Below are positions 40,711 through 48,519 of a stretch of 64,000 nucleotides of DNA, piece after piece. Each line of letters begins with the position of its first letter. Position 1 is the first letter of the stretch. Both the position numbers and the translations under genes were made by a program. Location: positions 227,119-291,118 of the forward strand of contig NZ_BDCD01000019.1 of NCBI RefSeq assembly GCF_001613325.1. The letters are read 5' to 3'. Source of the stretch: Nocardia yamanashiensis NBRC 100130. Lineage in GTDB: Bacteria; Actinomycetota; Actinomycetes; Mycobacteriales; Mycobacteriaceae. Under the pieces are notes generated by a model, which searched no databases, was not told the origin of the DNA, and worked only from the letters and a program-made list of their open reading frames with translations.

Positions 40711-41721
40711 ATGACCACTCAGTTCCACACCAGTAAGGAAATCCAGCTCGCGGCCCGCCCGGACGGCGCGCCTACGGCGGCCGACTTCGCGCTCGTGGAG
40801 CGCGAACTGCCCGAGCTCGCCGACGGTCAGATCCTGGTCCGGAACACCTGGATGTCGGTCGATCCGTACATGCGCGGCCGGATGGACGACAAGGAGTCCT
40901 ACATCCCGCCGTTCCAGCTCGGCGCGGCCCTGGACGGTTCCGCCGTCGGCGAGGTCGTCGAGTCCCGGTCCGATATTCCGGTGGGCGCCACCGTGACCCA
41001 CTTCGCGGGCTGGCGGGAGTTCGCCGTCGTCGACGCCGCGACGGCCACCGTCATCGACACCGAACTGGCTTCGCCCCAGCACTACCTGGGCGTGCTCGGC
41101 ACCACCGGGCTCACCGCCTACGCGGCGCTCACCGAGGTCGCCCAGGTCAAGCCGGGTGACACCGTTTTCATCTCGGCGGCGGCGGGCGCGGTCGGCAGCG
41201 TCGCGGGGCAGCTCGCCAAGGCGCTGGGCGCGAAGCGGGTGATCGGTTCGGCGGGCGGTGCGGCGAAAACCGCCCTGCTGCTGGAGGAATTCGGCTTCGA
41301 CGCGGCCATCGACTACCGGGCCGGGAATCTGCAGGAGCAGCTGGAGGCCGCCGCGCCGGAGGGCATCGATGTCTACCTCGACAGCGTCGGCGGCGACCAC
41401 TTGAAGGCCGCCATCGAAGTCATGCGCCCGGGCGGCCGCATCGCCCTGGTCGGCGCGATCAGCGGCTACAACGGCGCGACAACCGAACAAACCCCCGACC
41501 TCTACCTGGCCGCCACCAAGGAGATCACCCTCCGCGGCATGCTGGTCACCAGCTTCTTCGACCGCTTCCCCGAATACATCGACCGCGCCGCCGGCTGGCT
41601 AGCCGACGGCACCCTCCGCACCCGCGAAACCGTCTACGAGGGCCTCGAACAAGCCCCGGCCGCCTTCCTCGGCGTCCTCTCGGGCCTGAACACCGGCAAG
41701 ATGCTCGTCCGCCTCGGATAA
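40711..41721 (+). CDS. NADP-dependent medium-chain oxidoreductase (CurA-like)
   Basis: A 336-residue zinc-free MDR enzyme. ILVRNTWMSVDPYMRGRMDD is typical of the leukotriene-B4 dehydrogenase/CurA branch, as is VFISAAAGAVGSVAGQLAKA for the nucleotide site. GGRIALVGAISGYN completes the pattern. Such enzymes reduce the double bond of alpha,beta-unsaturated ketones using NADPH. It is probably controlled by the AraC regulator upstream. Confidence 0.87.
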   Translation: MTTQFHTSKEIQLAARPDGAPTAADFALVERELPELADGQILVRNTWMSVDPYMRGRMDDKESYIPPFQLGAALDGSAVGEVVESRSDIPVGATVTHFAGWREFAVVDAATATVIDTELASPQHYLGVLGTTGLTAYAALTEVAQVKPGDTVFISAAAGAVGSVAGQLAKALGAKRVIGSAGGAAKTALLLEEFGFDAAIDYRAGNLQEQLEAAAPEGIDVYLDSVGGDHLKAAIEVMRPGGRIALVGAISGYNGATTEQTPDLYLAATKEITLRGMLVTSFFDRFPEYIDRAAGWLADGTLRTRETVYEGLEQAPAAFLGVLSGLNTGKMLVRLG

Positions 41722-41756
41722 ACCCGTCCTGGGAATCCAGGAATTCGGAGGCTTCA

Positions 41757-41866
41757 TGGGGTCCAGGGCAATCCGGGGGTCCGGGGGCCTGGCCCCCGGA
41801 GTCCCTTATTCACCCCACGGGGGTGTGGGGCGAAGCCCCCACTCCCAGGGTTCGCGACCAGCGAAC
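41757..41866. repeat. GC-rich hairpin cluster between oxidoreductase and oligopeptidase genes
   Basis: Three adjacent hairpins occur: GTCCGGGGGC-CTG-GCCCCCGGAGTC-like at about 41778-41804, a GGGGC-GAA-GCCCC type at 41827-41839, and GTTCGC-GACCA-GCGAAC at 41850-41866. The middle one is the inverted form of the 35421 repeat core. An open frame crosses the region in phase with the oligopeptidase, but it is not likely to be translated. Confidence 0.5.
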
Positions 41867-41911
41867 GCCGTGCTCGGCAACAATGTGGGCATGACCGGTG
41901 TTGGAGAGAGC

Positions 41912-43951
41912 GTGACAGATCCGTACCTGTGGCTCGAGGAAGTGACGAGCGATCGCGCCCTGGACTGGGCACGAGCGCACAATGACGTGGTCGTCGAGAG
42001 GTTCGCCTCCTCGGACCGGTTCAGCGGCCTGGAGTCCCGCATCCTCGCCATGCTCGACACCGACACCCGTATCGCCTACCCGGGCCGGCGCGGCCGCTGG
42101 CTCTACAACTTCTGGCGCGACGGCGATCACCCGAAGGGCCTGTGGCGGCGCACCACCTTCGCCGAATACGCGAAAGCGGAGCCGGAGTGGGAGGTGCTGA
42201 TCGACCTCGACGCCCTCGCTCGCGACGAGGACGAGAACTGGGTGTGGGGCGGCGCGGCGGTGCTGCGCCCGGAACAGCGCCGGGCTTTGATCAGCCTGTC
42301 GCGCGGCGGCGCGGACGCCAAGGTGGTCCGCGAATTCGATATCGAGGCAAAGGCTTTCATCGATCCGGCCGACAATGGCTTCTACCTGCCCGAGGCGAAA
42401 TCCGAGATCCGCTGGATCGACGACGACAATGTCTATGTCGGAACGGATTTCGGCGACGGCTCGCTGACCGATTCCGGTTATCCGCGCATTGCCAAGCGCT
42501 GGCGGCGCGGAACCCCTTTGGCGGCAGCCGAAACCGTATTCGAGGGCGAAATGTCCGATGTAGCGGTTTCGGCCGGCTACGACCGCACCCCCGGTTACGA
42601 ACGCCATTTCATCGGCCGCGCCACCGACTTCTTCAACGAAGAGGTCTATCTGCTGGAAGCCGACGGTTCGCTGCGCCATATCGACGTCCCCACCGACGCC
42701 TCCGAATCCTGGTACAAGGATTGGTTCCTGGTGCGCCTGAAGTCACCGTGGGAGGTGAACGGCAGCAACTATCCGGCGGGCGCCCTGCTGGCGCTGAACT
42801 TCGAGGAATTCCTCGCCGGCGGACGCGATTTCGAGGTCCTGTTCACCCCCGACGCGCACACCTCGCTGCACGGCTACGGCTGGACCGAGAACCACCTGCT
42901 GCTCATCACCCTGGCCGATGTGCAGACCGAACTGCACGTGCTGACCCCCGGCCCGGACGGCTGGGTGTGCGAGCCGCTGGCCGACGCCCCGCCCATGGCC
43001 ACCACCAGCGTCATGAACCTGGATCCGCTCGAGGGCGGTGACGAATTCATGCTCTCCACCAGTGGTTTCACCAGCCCGACCGCGCTCATGTCGGCCTCGG
43101 TCGGCGGCGCCACCGAGGTGCTCAAGCGCGAACCCGAGTTCTTCGACGCCGACGGGGTGGAGACCGAGCAGTTCTTCGCCCGCTCCGACGACGGCACCAT
43201 GGTCCCGTATTTCGTGATCCGGCACCGCGATCGCAAGGGCGTGCCCGGGCCGACCATCATGTCCGGCTACGGCGGTTTCGAGGTGTCGCGTACGCCCGCC
43301 TACAGCGGCGCGTCGGGCATGGGCTGGCTGGAACGCGGCGGCACCTGGGTGATGACCAATATCCGCGGCGGCGGCGAGTACGGCCCCGAATGGCATACCG
43401 CCGTCCTGAAGGCCAACCGCCACAAGGCCTACGAGGACTTCGCGGCCATCGCCCGGGATCTGGTGGCGCGCGGCATCACCACCCACGACCAGCTGGGCGC
43501 GGTCGGCGGCAGCAACGGCGGTCTGCTGATGGGCGTCATGCTGACCCGCTACCCGGAGTTGTTCGGGGCCATCGTGTGCCAGGTGCCGCTGCTCGACATG
43601 AAGCGCTACCACCTGCTGCTGGCGGGCGCGTCCTGGATGGCCGAGTACGGCGACCCGGACAAGCCGGAGGAGTGGGAGTACATCGCCAAGTACTCGCCGT
43701 ACCAGAACACCGATCCGGAGGCGAAGTACCCGCCGATCCTGCTCACCACCTCCACCCGCGACGACCGCGTCCACCCCGGTCACGCCCGGAAGATGGCCGC
43801 GCTCTTGGAATCCCAGGGTCACCCGATCTGGTACCACGAGAACATCGAGGGCGGGCACGGCGGCGCGGCGGACAACAAGCAGTCCGCCTTCCAAGCGGCG
43901 CTCATCTACGAATTCTTCACCCAGACGCTGATCGACCGCACCACGCCCTGA
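41912..43951 (+). CDS. Prolyl oligopeptidase-family serine peptidase (S9)
   Basis: A 679-residue S9 peptidase with an N-terminal beta-propeller (starting TDPYLWLEEVTSDRALDWAR) and a C-terminal alpha/beta-hydrolase domain. The catalytic triad is visible: Ser in VGGSNGGLLMG, Asp in STRDDRVHPGHARK and His in IEGGHGGAAD. It hydrolyses short proline-containing or similar peptides. I chose the GTG at 41912, which follows GGAGAGAG. An ATG seven codons upstream is an alternative. Confidence 0.9.
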   Translation: MTDPYLWLEEVTSDRALDWARAHNDVVVERFASSDRFSGLESRILAMLDTDTRIAYPGRRGRWLYNFWRDGDHPKGLWRRTTFAEYAKAEPEWEVLIDLDALARDEDENWVWGGAAVLRPEQRRALISLSRGGADAKVVREFDIEAKAFIDPADNGFYLPEAKSEIRWIDDDNVYVGTDFGDGSLTDSGYPRIAKRWRRGTPLAAAETVFEGEMSDVAVSAGYDRTPGYERHFIGRATDFFNEEVYLLEADGSLRHIDVPTDASESWYKDWFLVRLKSPWEVNGSNYPAGALLALNFEEFLAGGRDFEVLFTPDAHTSLHGYGWTENHLLLITLADVQTELHVLTPGPDGWVCEPLADAPPMATTSVMNLDPLEGGDEFMLSTSGFTSPTALMSASVGGATEVLKREPEFFDADGVETEQFFARSDDGTMVPYFVIRHRDRKGVPGPTIMSGYGGFEVSRTPAYSGASGMGWLERGGTWVMTNIRGGGEYGPEWHTAVLKANRHKAYEDFAAIARDLVARGITTHDQLGAVGGSNGGLLMGVMLTRYPELFGAIVCQVPLLDMKRYHLLLAGASWMAEYGDPDKPEEWEYIAKYSPYQNTDPEAKYPPILLTTSTRDDRVHPGHARKMAALLESQGHPIWYHENIEGGHGGAADNKQSAFQAALIYEFFTQTLIDRTTP

Positions 43952-43968
43952 GTGCCCACGGTGGTGGA

Positions 43969-44008
43969 CAACTCTCGTAGCTCTCAGGGGCAAGCCCCTG
44001 AAACCCCG
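43969..44008. repeat. Dispersed intergenic repeat, copy 2
   Basis: CAACTCTCGTAGCTCTCAGG and the following bases match the 35421 copy with a few changes. CAGGGGC-AA-GCCCCTG forms a seven-bp hairpin (43985-44000). It lies 18 bp past the oligopeptidase stop, between convergent genes. Confidence 0.7.
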
Positions 44009-44045
44009 CGGGAGTGGTCGCAGCTACGGGAGCACGGTCGCCGAA

Positions 44046-44900
44046 TCAGCGGTCCCGAAGCCATTTTTCGACGTAGTCGAGGGTGGATTCGGGATCGCTG
44101 ATCCAGCCGTTGTGGCCCAGCGACTCCGGGTTGTGCCAGCGGGTGACCTTGGCGTTGGGCAGTTTGTCGAGCAGATGGCCGGCCGAATTCTGCGGAGTCA
44201 GCTCGTCTCCGGTCAGCGTGATCGACAGAACCGGCAGTTTGAGCCTCCGAATGCGCTCCTCGTAGTCGATATCGGCGCCGGCGGGCTGGAACCTGCCCGT
44301 GCGCGCCAAACGCGCCCAATCGGCGATCAGCTGCTTCGACTGCCGGCCGAATCCGCCTGCGGGCAGCGTGTTCCCGGGCCAGAATCCGGCCAGATTGGCG
44401 GTCAGCGAGACGGCCGCGCTGCCGAGCCGCAGCCCGGTCCCGGTCAAGCCGTGGAATCCCCGGTGATACGGCGTGCCCGAGGCGACCAGGATCAGCCCGC
44501 CCAGGCGCCCGCGGATGCGAGAGGCGTACATGACCCCCAGCTGCCCGCCCATGCTGTGCCCCAGCAGGTATGGCGTGCTGTCCGGGAACCGTTCCCGCAC
44601 CACCTCGAACATGGCCGGGAAGTCCACCGCCACCAGCTCCTGATACCCGTAGGCGGAGGCGGGATTCGGCCGGCTGTCCCCGTTGCCGCGCAGCTCCAGC
44701 AGCGCCACGTCGAACCCGCGTGCGGCCAAGGGCGATCCGAACAGCGAGTAGTACTCCCCGGGCACGCCCAGCCCCGGCACGATCACCACCACCGGTCGCG
44801 GCGCGTCGGGCGTGATCGGATGCCGGTGCGCCCCGCGCGCCGGAATCAGCCGCACCTTCACCGCGGTTCCGTCCGGCATCTGGATCGGCACAGTCTCCAT
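44046..44900 (-). CDS. Alpha/beta-fold hydrolase
   Basis: A 284-residue hydrolase with the nucleophile elbow YLLGHSMGGQLGVMYA (Ser) and VVVIVPGLGVPGEYYS before the oxyanion hole. Probable Asp is in LTGDELTPQN and His in ESLGHNGWIS. Monoacylglycerol-lipase-like, but the substrate is not predictable. The ATG at 44898-44900 or a GTG three codons earlier could start it. Confidence 0.82.
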   Translation of the reverse strand: METVPIQMPDGTAVKVRLIPARGAHRHPITPDAPRPVVVIVPGLGVPGEYYSLFGSPLAARGFDVALLELRGNGDSRPNPASAYGYQELVAVDFPAMFEVVRERFPDSTPYLLGHSMGGQLGVMYASRIRGRLGGLILVASGTPYHRGFHGLTGTGLRLGSAAVSLTANLAGFWPGNTLPAGGFGRQSKQLIADWARLARTGRFQPAGADIDYEERIRRLKLPVLSITLTGDELTPQNSAGHLLDKLPNAKVTRWHNPESLGHNGWISDPESTLDYVEKWLRDR

Positions 44901-44927
44901 GCGCGGCACGCTACCCGCCGGAACTAG

Positions 44928-44964
44928 TTCGCACCCGTCCCCGGGCAGGGGAAACGGGTGCGAA
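44928..44964 (-). terminator. Hairpin after the TetR gene
   Basis: TTCGCACCCGT (44928-44938) pairs with ACGGGTGCGAA (44954-44964), with CCCC/GGGG stacked inside. It follows the TetR stop on the minus strand by about 34 bp and precedes the hydrolase gene. Confidence 0.75.
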
Positions 44965-44997
44965 TTCGCTGTGGTGGATGCCGGATTCGGCGTGGGT

Positions 44998-45630
44998 TCA
45001 GGCGCTGACGGCGCCCATGATGATGCGGCGCAGGACGGCGATGACGTCGTCCAGCGGTGGTCTGGGTTCGGACCCGCTCCAGGCGTCGACCACGTAGTTG
45101 ACCGCGCCGATGATGGCGAGGACGCGCATTTCGTAGTCGCCCGGCGGGATTTCGCCGTGCATGGCGGCGTCCTCGGCGGCGGAGGCGAGCAGCGCGCCCC
45201 AGGCTCGGCGGAGTTCCAGGCGGAACTTCTCGACCTTGGGGCCCGCGCCGACGACTTCGACGAGGGCGACTCTGGCTTTGCGTGGGTCGCGTCCGATCGA
45301 CTCGATGTAGGCGCGGACCGCGGCGTCGATGACGTCCACGGCGCTGGCCTCGGATTGCTCGGCGATGGTGGCCGCCACCGCTTCCCGCGACTCCCGGTCG
45401 ATCTGTTCGTAGAGTTCCAGCAGCAGCGATTCGCGACCGGTGAACTCCTCGTAGAACTGCCGTGAGGAGAGACCGGCGTCCTTGCAAATCGCGCCGACGG
45501 AGCTGTTGGCGTATCCGTCTCGCGCGAACACCGTCAGCCCGGACTCCAGAAAACGCGCACGACGCTGCCGCTGCCGGTCTTCTACGGGCTGCCCGGCGTA
45601 CATTCTTCCCGCGTTCGTTTCCTGTGACAT
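44998..45630 (-). CDS. TetR-family transcriptional regulator
   Basis: A 210-residue repressor. The helix-turn-helix is in FARDGYANSSVGAICKDAGL and SSRQFYEEFTGRESLLLELY, preceded by a basic EDRQRQRRARFL helix. The C-terminal ligand domain is generic. It starts at the ATG 45628-45630 or the Met nine codons later. Its upstream region contains a 15-bp-stem hairpin that is repeated 343 bp further on. An AT-rich TTCTA/TAGAA palindrome lies beyond that. Targets unknown. Confidence 0.82.
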   Translation of the reverse strand: MSQETNAGRMYAGQPVEDRQRQRRARFLESGLTVFARDGYANSSVGAICKDAGLSSRQFYEEFTGRESLLLELYEQIDRESREAVAATIAEQSEASAVDVIDAAVRAYIESIGRDPRKARVALVEVVGAGPKVEKFRLELRRAWGALLASAAEDAAMHGEIPPGDYEMRVLAIIGAVNYVVDAWSGSEPRPPLDDVIAVLRRIIMGAVSA

Positions 45631-45649
45631 TGCGCCAGACAATACCGAA

Positions 45650-45730
45650 GGGCCCGATCCCCTCGTCATGGATCGGGCCCTTCGTTTGTTCCTTCGGCTT
45701 ACCGCGCGTTAGCCGAAAGTTGGCTCAATG
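45650..45730. repeat. Double-hairpin repeat, copy 1 (leader of TetR gene)
   Basis: A 31-bp block identical to copy 2 forms a 15-bp stem here (CGAAGGGCCCGATCC with its complement, 45646-45684, nine-base loop). A second hairpin TTCGGCT/AGCCGAA follows at about 45693-45717. The 80-bp unit recurs diverged at 45993-46070. Copy 1 lies between an AT-rich palindrome and the TetR start codon, so it would be in the TetR mRNA leader. Confidence 0.75.
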
Positions 45731-45901
45731 ACTTCGGGTACTGCGACGCACCCGGGACAGCGGGTATAGGCAGGGGAACTGTCCCGGGTTCGGAACGCGG
45801 GTCCGGGGGGAGACACGCGGTCCGATGTCGCAAAGACCCGAAAGTCACTGATCGTTTGCCGTTCCACACGATACAGAGCGGACGAACTGGACGGAATACT
45901 T

Positions 45902-45920
45902 TTCTAGGATATTTTTAGAA
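45902..45920. promoter_or_regulatory. AT-rich palindrome upstream of TetR
   Basis: TTCTA (45902-45906) and TAGAA (45916-45920) flank GGATATTTT in a markedly AT-rich island. It is a plausible promoter or operator for the TetR gene; the sequence suggests this but does not prove it. Confidence 0.4.
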
Positions 45921-45992
45921 CTTATTCCGCGAGTCGGCGCGACGCGCGTGGCGACCAGCCCCGGAGCGCCGGCGCACCCCGGAGACGACGAC

Positions 45993-46070
45993 GGGCCCGA
46001 TCCCCTCGTCATGGATCGGGCCCGCGACCACCCGCTCGGCTTCCGCGCAGTAGCCGAAAGGTGGCATCGC
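45993..46070. repeat. Double-hairpin repeat, copy 2 (after the 27-residue peptide gene)
   Basis: The first 31 bases are identical to copy 1 and form a GGGCCCGATCC/GGATCGGGCCC hairpin. The rest matches at TCGGCTTNCCGCGC and TAGCCGAAAG, a second hairpin. On the minus strand it lies directly downstream of the small peptide stop codon, so it can act as its terminator. Confidence 0.75.
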
Positions 46071-46075
46071 CGTGG

Positions 46076-46159
46076 CTACTTCGCCGACAGGCTCGCCGAA
46101 CCGCTGGCGATCAGCTTCAGGATGGTCTGGGAAAGGATGCCCGAGATGAGGTCTGTCAT
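46076..46159 (-). CDS. 27-residue amphipathic peptide gene
   Basis: An ATG preceded by GGAG with seven-base spacing opens a 27-codon frame: MTDLISGILSQTILK then LIASGSASLSAK and TAG. Residues 4-18 would form an amphipathic, largely hydrophobic helix with one Lys, followed by a Ser/Ala tail. Codons are mostly G/C-ending. It is too short for usual gene finders. The double-hairpin repeat follows the stop, and a CAGTG-CTGT-CACTG palindrome (46188-46201) lies upstream. It could be a membrane-active or signalling peptide. Function unknown. Confidence 0.5.
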   Translation of the reverse strand: MTDLISGILSQTILKLIASGSASLSAK

Positions 46160-46330
46160 TGTGGTGCTCCGATTCGAACTATGCGGTCAGTGCTGTCACT
46201 GACTGTTTGCTATCGGGACCATACCGACCGCCATGACTCGCGCGGAGGTTTTCCAGGAAAAATCTAGGTTTATTTCGCGATCTTGCGGAAACCGCTTCCA
46301 CCTGCGGTTATTCCACTCCCCGGAAATGCC
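46160..46330. other. Intergenic region upstream of the peptide gene
   Basis: This stretch should carry the peptide promoter. It includes the CAGTG/CACTG palindrome and an AT-rich part around 46250-46280. No other gene is supported. Confidence 0.4.
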
Positions 46331-46333
46331 GAA

Positions 46334-46365
46334 CGCTCCGGCACCGCCGAAGCGATACCGGAGCG
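46334..46365 (-). terminator. Hairpin at the end of the seven-gene operon
   Basis: CGCTCCGG (46334-46341) pairs with CCGGAGCG (46358-46365) around a 16-base loop. It lies about 25 bp past the AhpD-like gene's stop on the minus strand. Confidence 0.65.
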
Positions 46366-46389
46366 CCGGGAAATGGCTGGAACCGTTTG

Positions 46390-46995
46390 TCACGGCTCCG
46401 AAGGTTGCGGGACCTCCGGTTCACCGAGGGTGAGCATGAGCCGATTCGCCCACGAGAACGACGCGGTGGACAGCACCAGATCGTGAATCTCGGTATCGCC
46501 GAAACCGACCGCGCGCAGCCGGTCCAGGTGCGCCTGTTCCGCACGCGGCGGATTGGCGGCCAGGGCGTCCACGAAATCGATTACGGCATCCCATTTTTCA
46601 TCGATGCGGACGGTATTGCCTTCGTCCAGCAAACGCTGCACATCGTCGCCGCGCTTGGACAGCGCGGTGGTGAATCGGGAATGCACGGAGGCGCAATATT
46701 CACACCCGTTGTGCCGGGAGGTGACGGTGGCGGCGAGTTCTCGTTCGGCACGCCCCAAACCGGTACGGCCGTAAAAGATTTCTTTGTCGTTCGCGCTACG
46801 GTGCCGCAGCACGCCGGCATTGCGCGCCAGCAGCCGGAAGTACGGCCCGATACCGCGGTCACCCTCCAGCAACGGACGCTGCGCGTCGTCGGCATCGGCC
46901 AGCACGATGGGCTCCACCCACGGCACCCAGTCCAGCTGCTCCTGGGTGAATCCGGTTGGCCGCCGGTCGATCTCGACGCTGCGAACCTCACTCAT
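46390..46995 (-). CDS. Alkylhydroperoxidase-domain protein (Avi_7169-like)
   Basis: A 201-residue AhpD-fold protein. The catalytic motif is intact: VTSRHNGCEYCASVHSRF contains the CxxC pair and the following His used for peroxide reduction. FYGRTGLGRAERELAATV precedes it and WANRLMLTLGEPE ends it. Size and context match the Avi_7169 peroxidase-domain family that accompanies a specific luciferase-like monooxygenase. It is last in the operon and overlaps the previous gene by eight bases. Confidence 0.83.
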   Translation of the reverse strand: MSEVRSVEIDRRPTGFTQEQLDWVPWVEPIVLADADDAQRPLLEGDRGIGPYFRLLARNAGVLRHRSANDKEIFYGRTGLGRAERELAATVTSRHNGCEYCASVHSRFTTALSKRGDDVQRLLDEGNTVRIDEKWDAVIDFVDALAANPPRAEQAHLDRLRAVGFGDTEIHDLVLSTASFSWANRLMLTLGEPEVPQPSEP

Positions 46996-47491
46996 GCGAC
47001 GCTCCGATCAGGCTGAGGCCGGCCAGCAGCCGGACCTGGTAGTGCACGTATCCGATGAGCTGGGCGACCGTCACGATGTCGCGCTCGGACAGTCCGGCGG
47101 CGGCGAGCGCGTCGATATCGGCGCGGGTGATGGCCGCCGGAGCGCTGGTGACCCGCGCGGCATGGCGCAGGATGGCCGCCAGCACCGGATCCCCCTCGGC
47201 CGGGGTGGTGCCGAGACCGGCGTAGTGCGCGGCCAATTCGGGCGCGCCCGCCAGTTCCGCGACCGCCACGGCGGCCGCGACCAAACGTTCCCGGCCGACC
47301 GACTCGGCGGCGGGACCGTCGAACAACGCGTCGTAGACGCCCTGGGTGTGCTCGACCACGGCGGGTCGCGCCTGCCGCAGTTCCCGCACCGCGGCCGCGT
47401 GGTCGCCCAGCACCGCGTCGATCACATCGCCGGACCGGTCGCCGGCCACCGGGGTGGCCTCGGCCGGTGCGACGGCAGTCGCCTCGCTCAC
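46988..47491 (-). CDS. CMD-domain protein without cysteines (Avi_7170-like)
   Basis: A 167-residue Ala-rich helical protein. LAAILRHAARVTSAPAAI, LSERDIVTVAQLIGYVHYQ and VRLLAGLSLIG fit the CMD fold, but there is no cysteine at all, so it cannot work by a CxxC mechanism. It is the usual second partner (Avi_7170-like) in monooxygenase/CMD cassettes. The GTG start overlaps the monooxygenase stop by four bases. A structural or substrate-handling role is possible. Confidence 0.78.
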   Translation of the reverse strand: MSEATAVAPAEATPVAGDRSGDVIDAVLGDHAAAVRELRQARPAVVEHTQGVYDALFDGPAAESVGRERLVAAAVAVAELAGAPELAAHYAGLGTTPAEGDPVLAAILRHAARVTSAPAAITRADIDALAAAGLSERDIVTVAQLIGYVHYQVRLLAGLSLIGASHE

Positions 47492-48519
47492 TGCTGATTC
47501 CTTTCGTCGGCTCGCCAACCCAGTTGCGGGGCAACCTCGGTGGCGATGAGTTCGATGGAGCGCAGGGTCGCCGCGTGGCCGGGATCGACCGGGTGGACCT
47601 GCACGATGAAGTCGGTGGAGCGCAGCAGCGCGGTGTCGGCGGAGAGTTGCTCGACCACCTCGCCGGGGGTGCCGAAGTAGGAGTCGCGCAGCACGTCCGA
47701 GACGGTGGTGGCGAGGTCCGGGACATGGTTGCGGCGCAACTGCTCCAGGAAACGTTCCGCGCCGCGTTCGGCCAGGGCGACGGCGGCGTCGTGATCGTCG
47801 GCCACGAAAACGCCCCGGGAAGCACCGATCCGGGGTTCGACGCCGTCCGGCAGCGCCTTCAGGTAGGCGTCCACCAGCGGCTGCTGGATTTCCCACAGGG
47901 TGGCGTCCGCGTTCGCGGCATCGCGCGGCTGCGCCTTCGACAGCAGCAGCCCGTCACCGGCGCGGCCCGCCCGCTCCGCGCCGCCGGCCGAGAAAGTGGC
48001 CTGCCACAGTCGATTACGCAGACCGCCTGCGGGCGGATTCAGCCCGCGATCCTCGACCAGTGGCGCGCCATCCAGTGCGGCAACGACTTTCGCGAGCTTG
48101 TCCGCGTACACCCGCTGCCGGTCCGCGTCGCCGAGCTCGAACAATTCGAAGGCGTGCTTGGAACCGCCCGCTCCGAAACCCAATTCGAGCCGCCCGCCGC
48201 TGAGCACGTCCAGCACCGCCGCGTCCTCGGCCACCCGGATCGGATCCTCGAGGGCCAGCGTCACGATGGCCGTCCCGAGCCGCAGTCTCGGGTTGCGGGC
48301 GGCGGCGTGCGCCAGGAACACGAACGGCGACGGCAATCCGCCCTCCGCCGGATCCAGATGATGCTGCGCCACCCATGCGGTGTCGTAGCCCAGCCGTTCC
48401 GCCAGCTCGAACTGTTCCAGCGCCTCCCGGTACACCTGCGCCGCATCCTCGCTCGCGTCGGCGCGCACCAGGCGGGTGAAGAACCCCAGCCGCCGGATCG
48501 CGGTGCCCTGCACACTCAT
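47488..48519 (-). CDS. Luciferase-like FMN-dependent monooxygenase (KPN_01858-like)
   Basis: A 343-residue LLM-class flavin enzyme. LGFFTRLVRADASEDAAQVY starts it. LGYDTAWVAQHHLDPAEGGL, RLRLGTAIVTLALEDPIRVAED and VLSGGRLELGFGAGG are the LLM core with the FMN-binding region. Together with the two CMD/AhpD partners it matches the KPN_01858 subfamily. It probably oxidises the compound imported by the ABC transporter encoded in the same operon, with reduced FMN from elsewhere. It overlaps both neighbours by four bases. Confidence 0.87.
   Translation of the reverse strand: MSVQGTAIRRLGFFTRLVRADASEDAAQVYREALEQFELAERLGYDTAWVAQHHLDPAEGGLPSPFVFLAHAAARNPRLRLGTAIVTLALEDPIRVAEDAAVLDVLSGGRLELGFGAGGSKHAFELFELGDADRQRVYADKLAKVVAALDGAPLVEDRGLNPPAGGLRNRLWQATFSAGGAERAGRAGDGLLLSKAQPRDAANADATLWEIQQPLVDAYLKALPDGVEPRIGASRGVFVADDHDAAVALAERGAERFLEQLRRNHVPDLATTVSDVLRDSYFGTPGEVVEQLSADTALLRSTDFIVQVHPVDPGHAATLRSIELIATEVAPQLGWRADERNQQ

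Noticed and set aside
45731..45870. Second small peptide gene next to double-hairpin copy 1
   Set aside because: A minus-strand frame ending LSANAR before the hairpin can be extended to a TTG, but there is no Shine-Dalgarno sequence and no resemblance to the 27-residue peptide.
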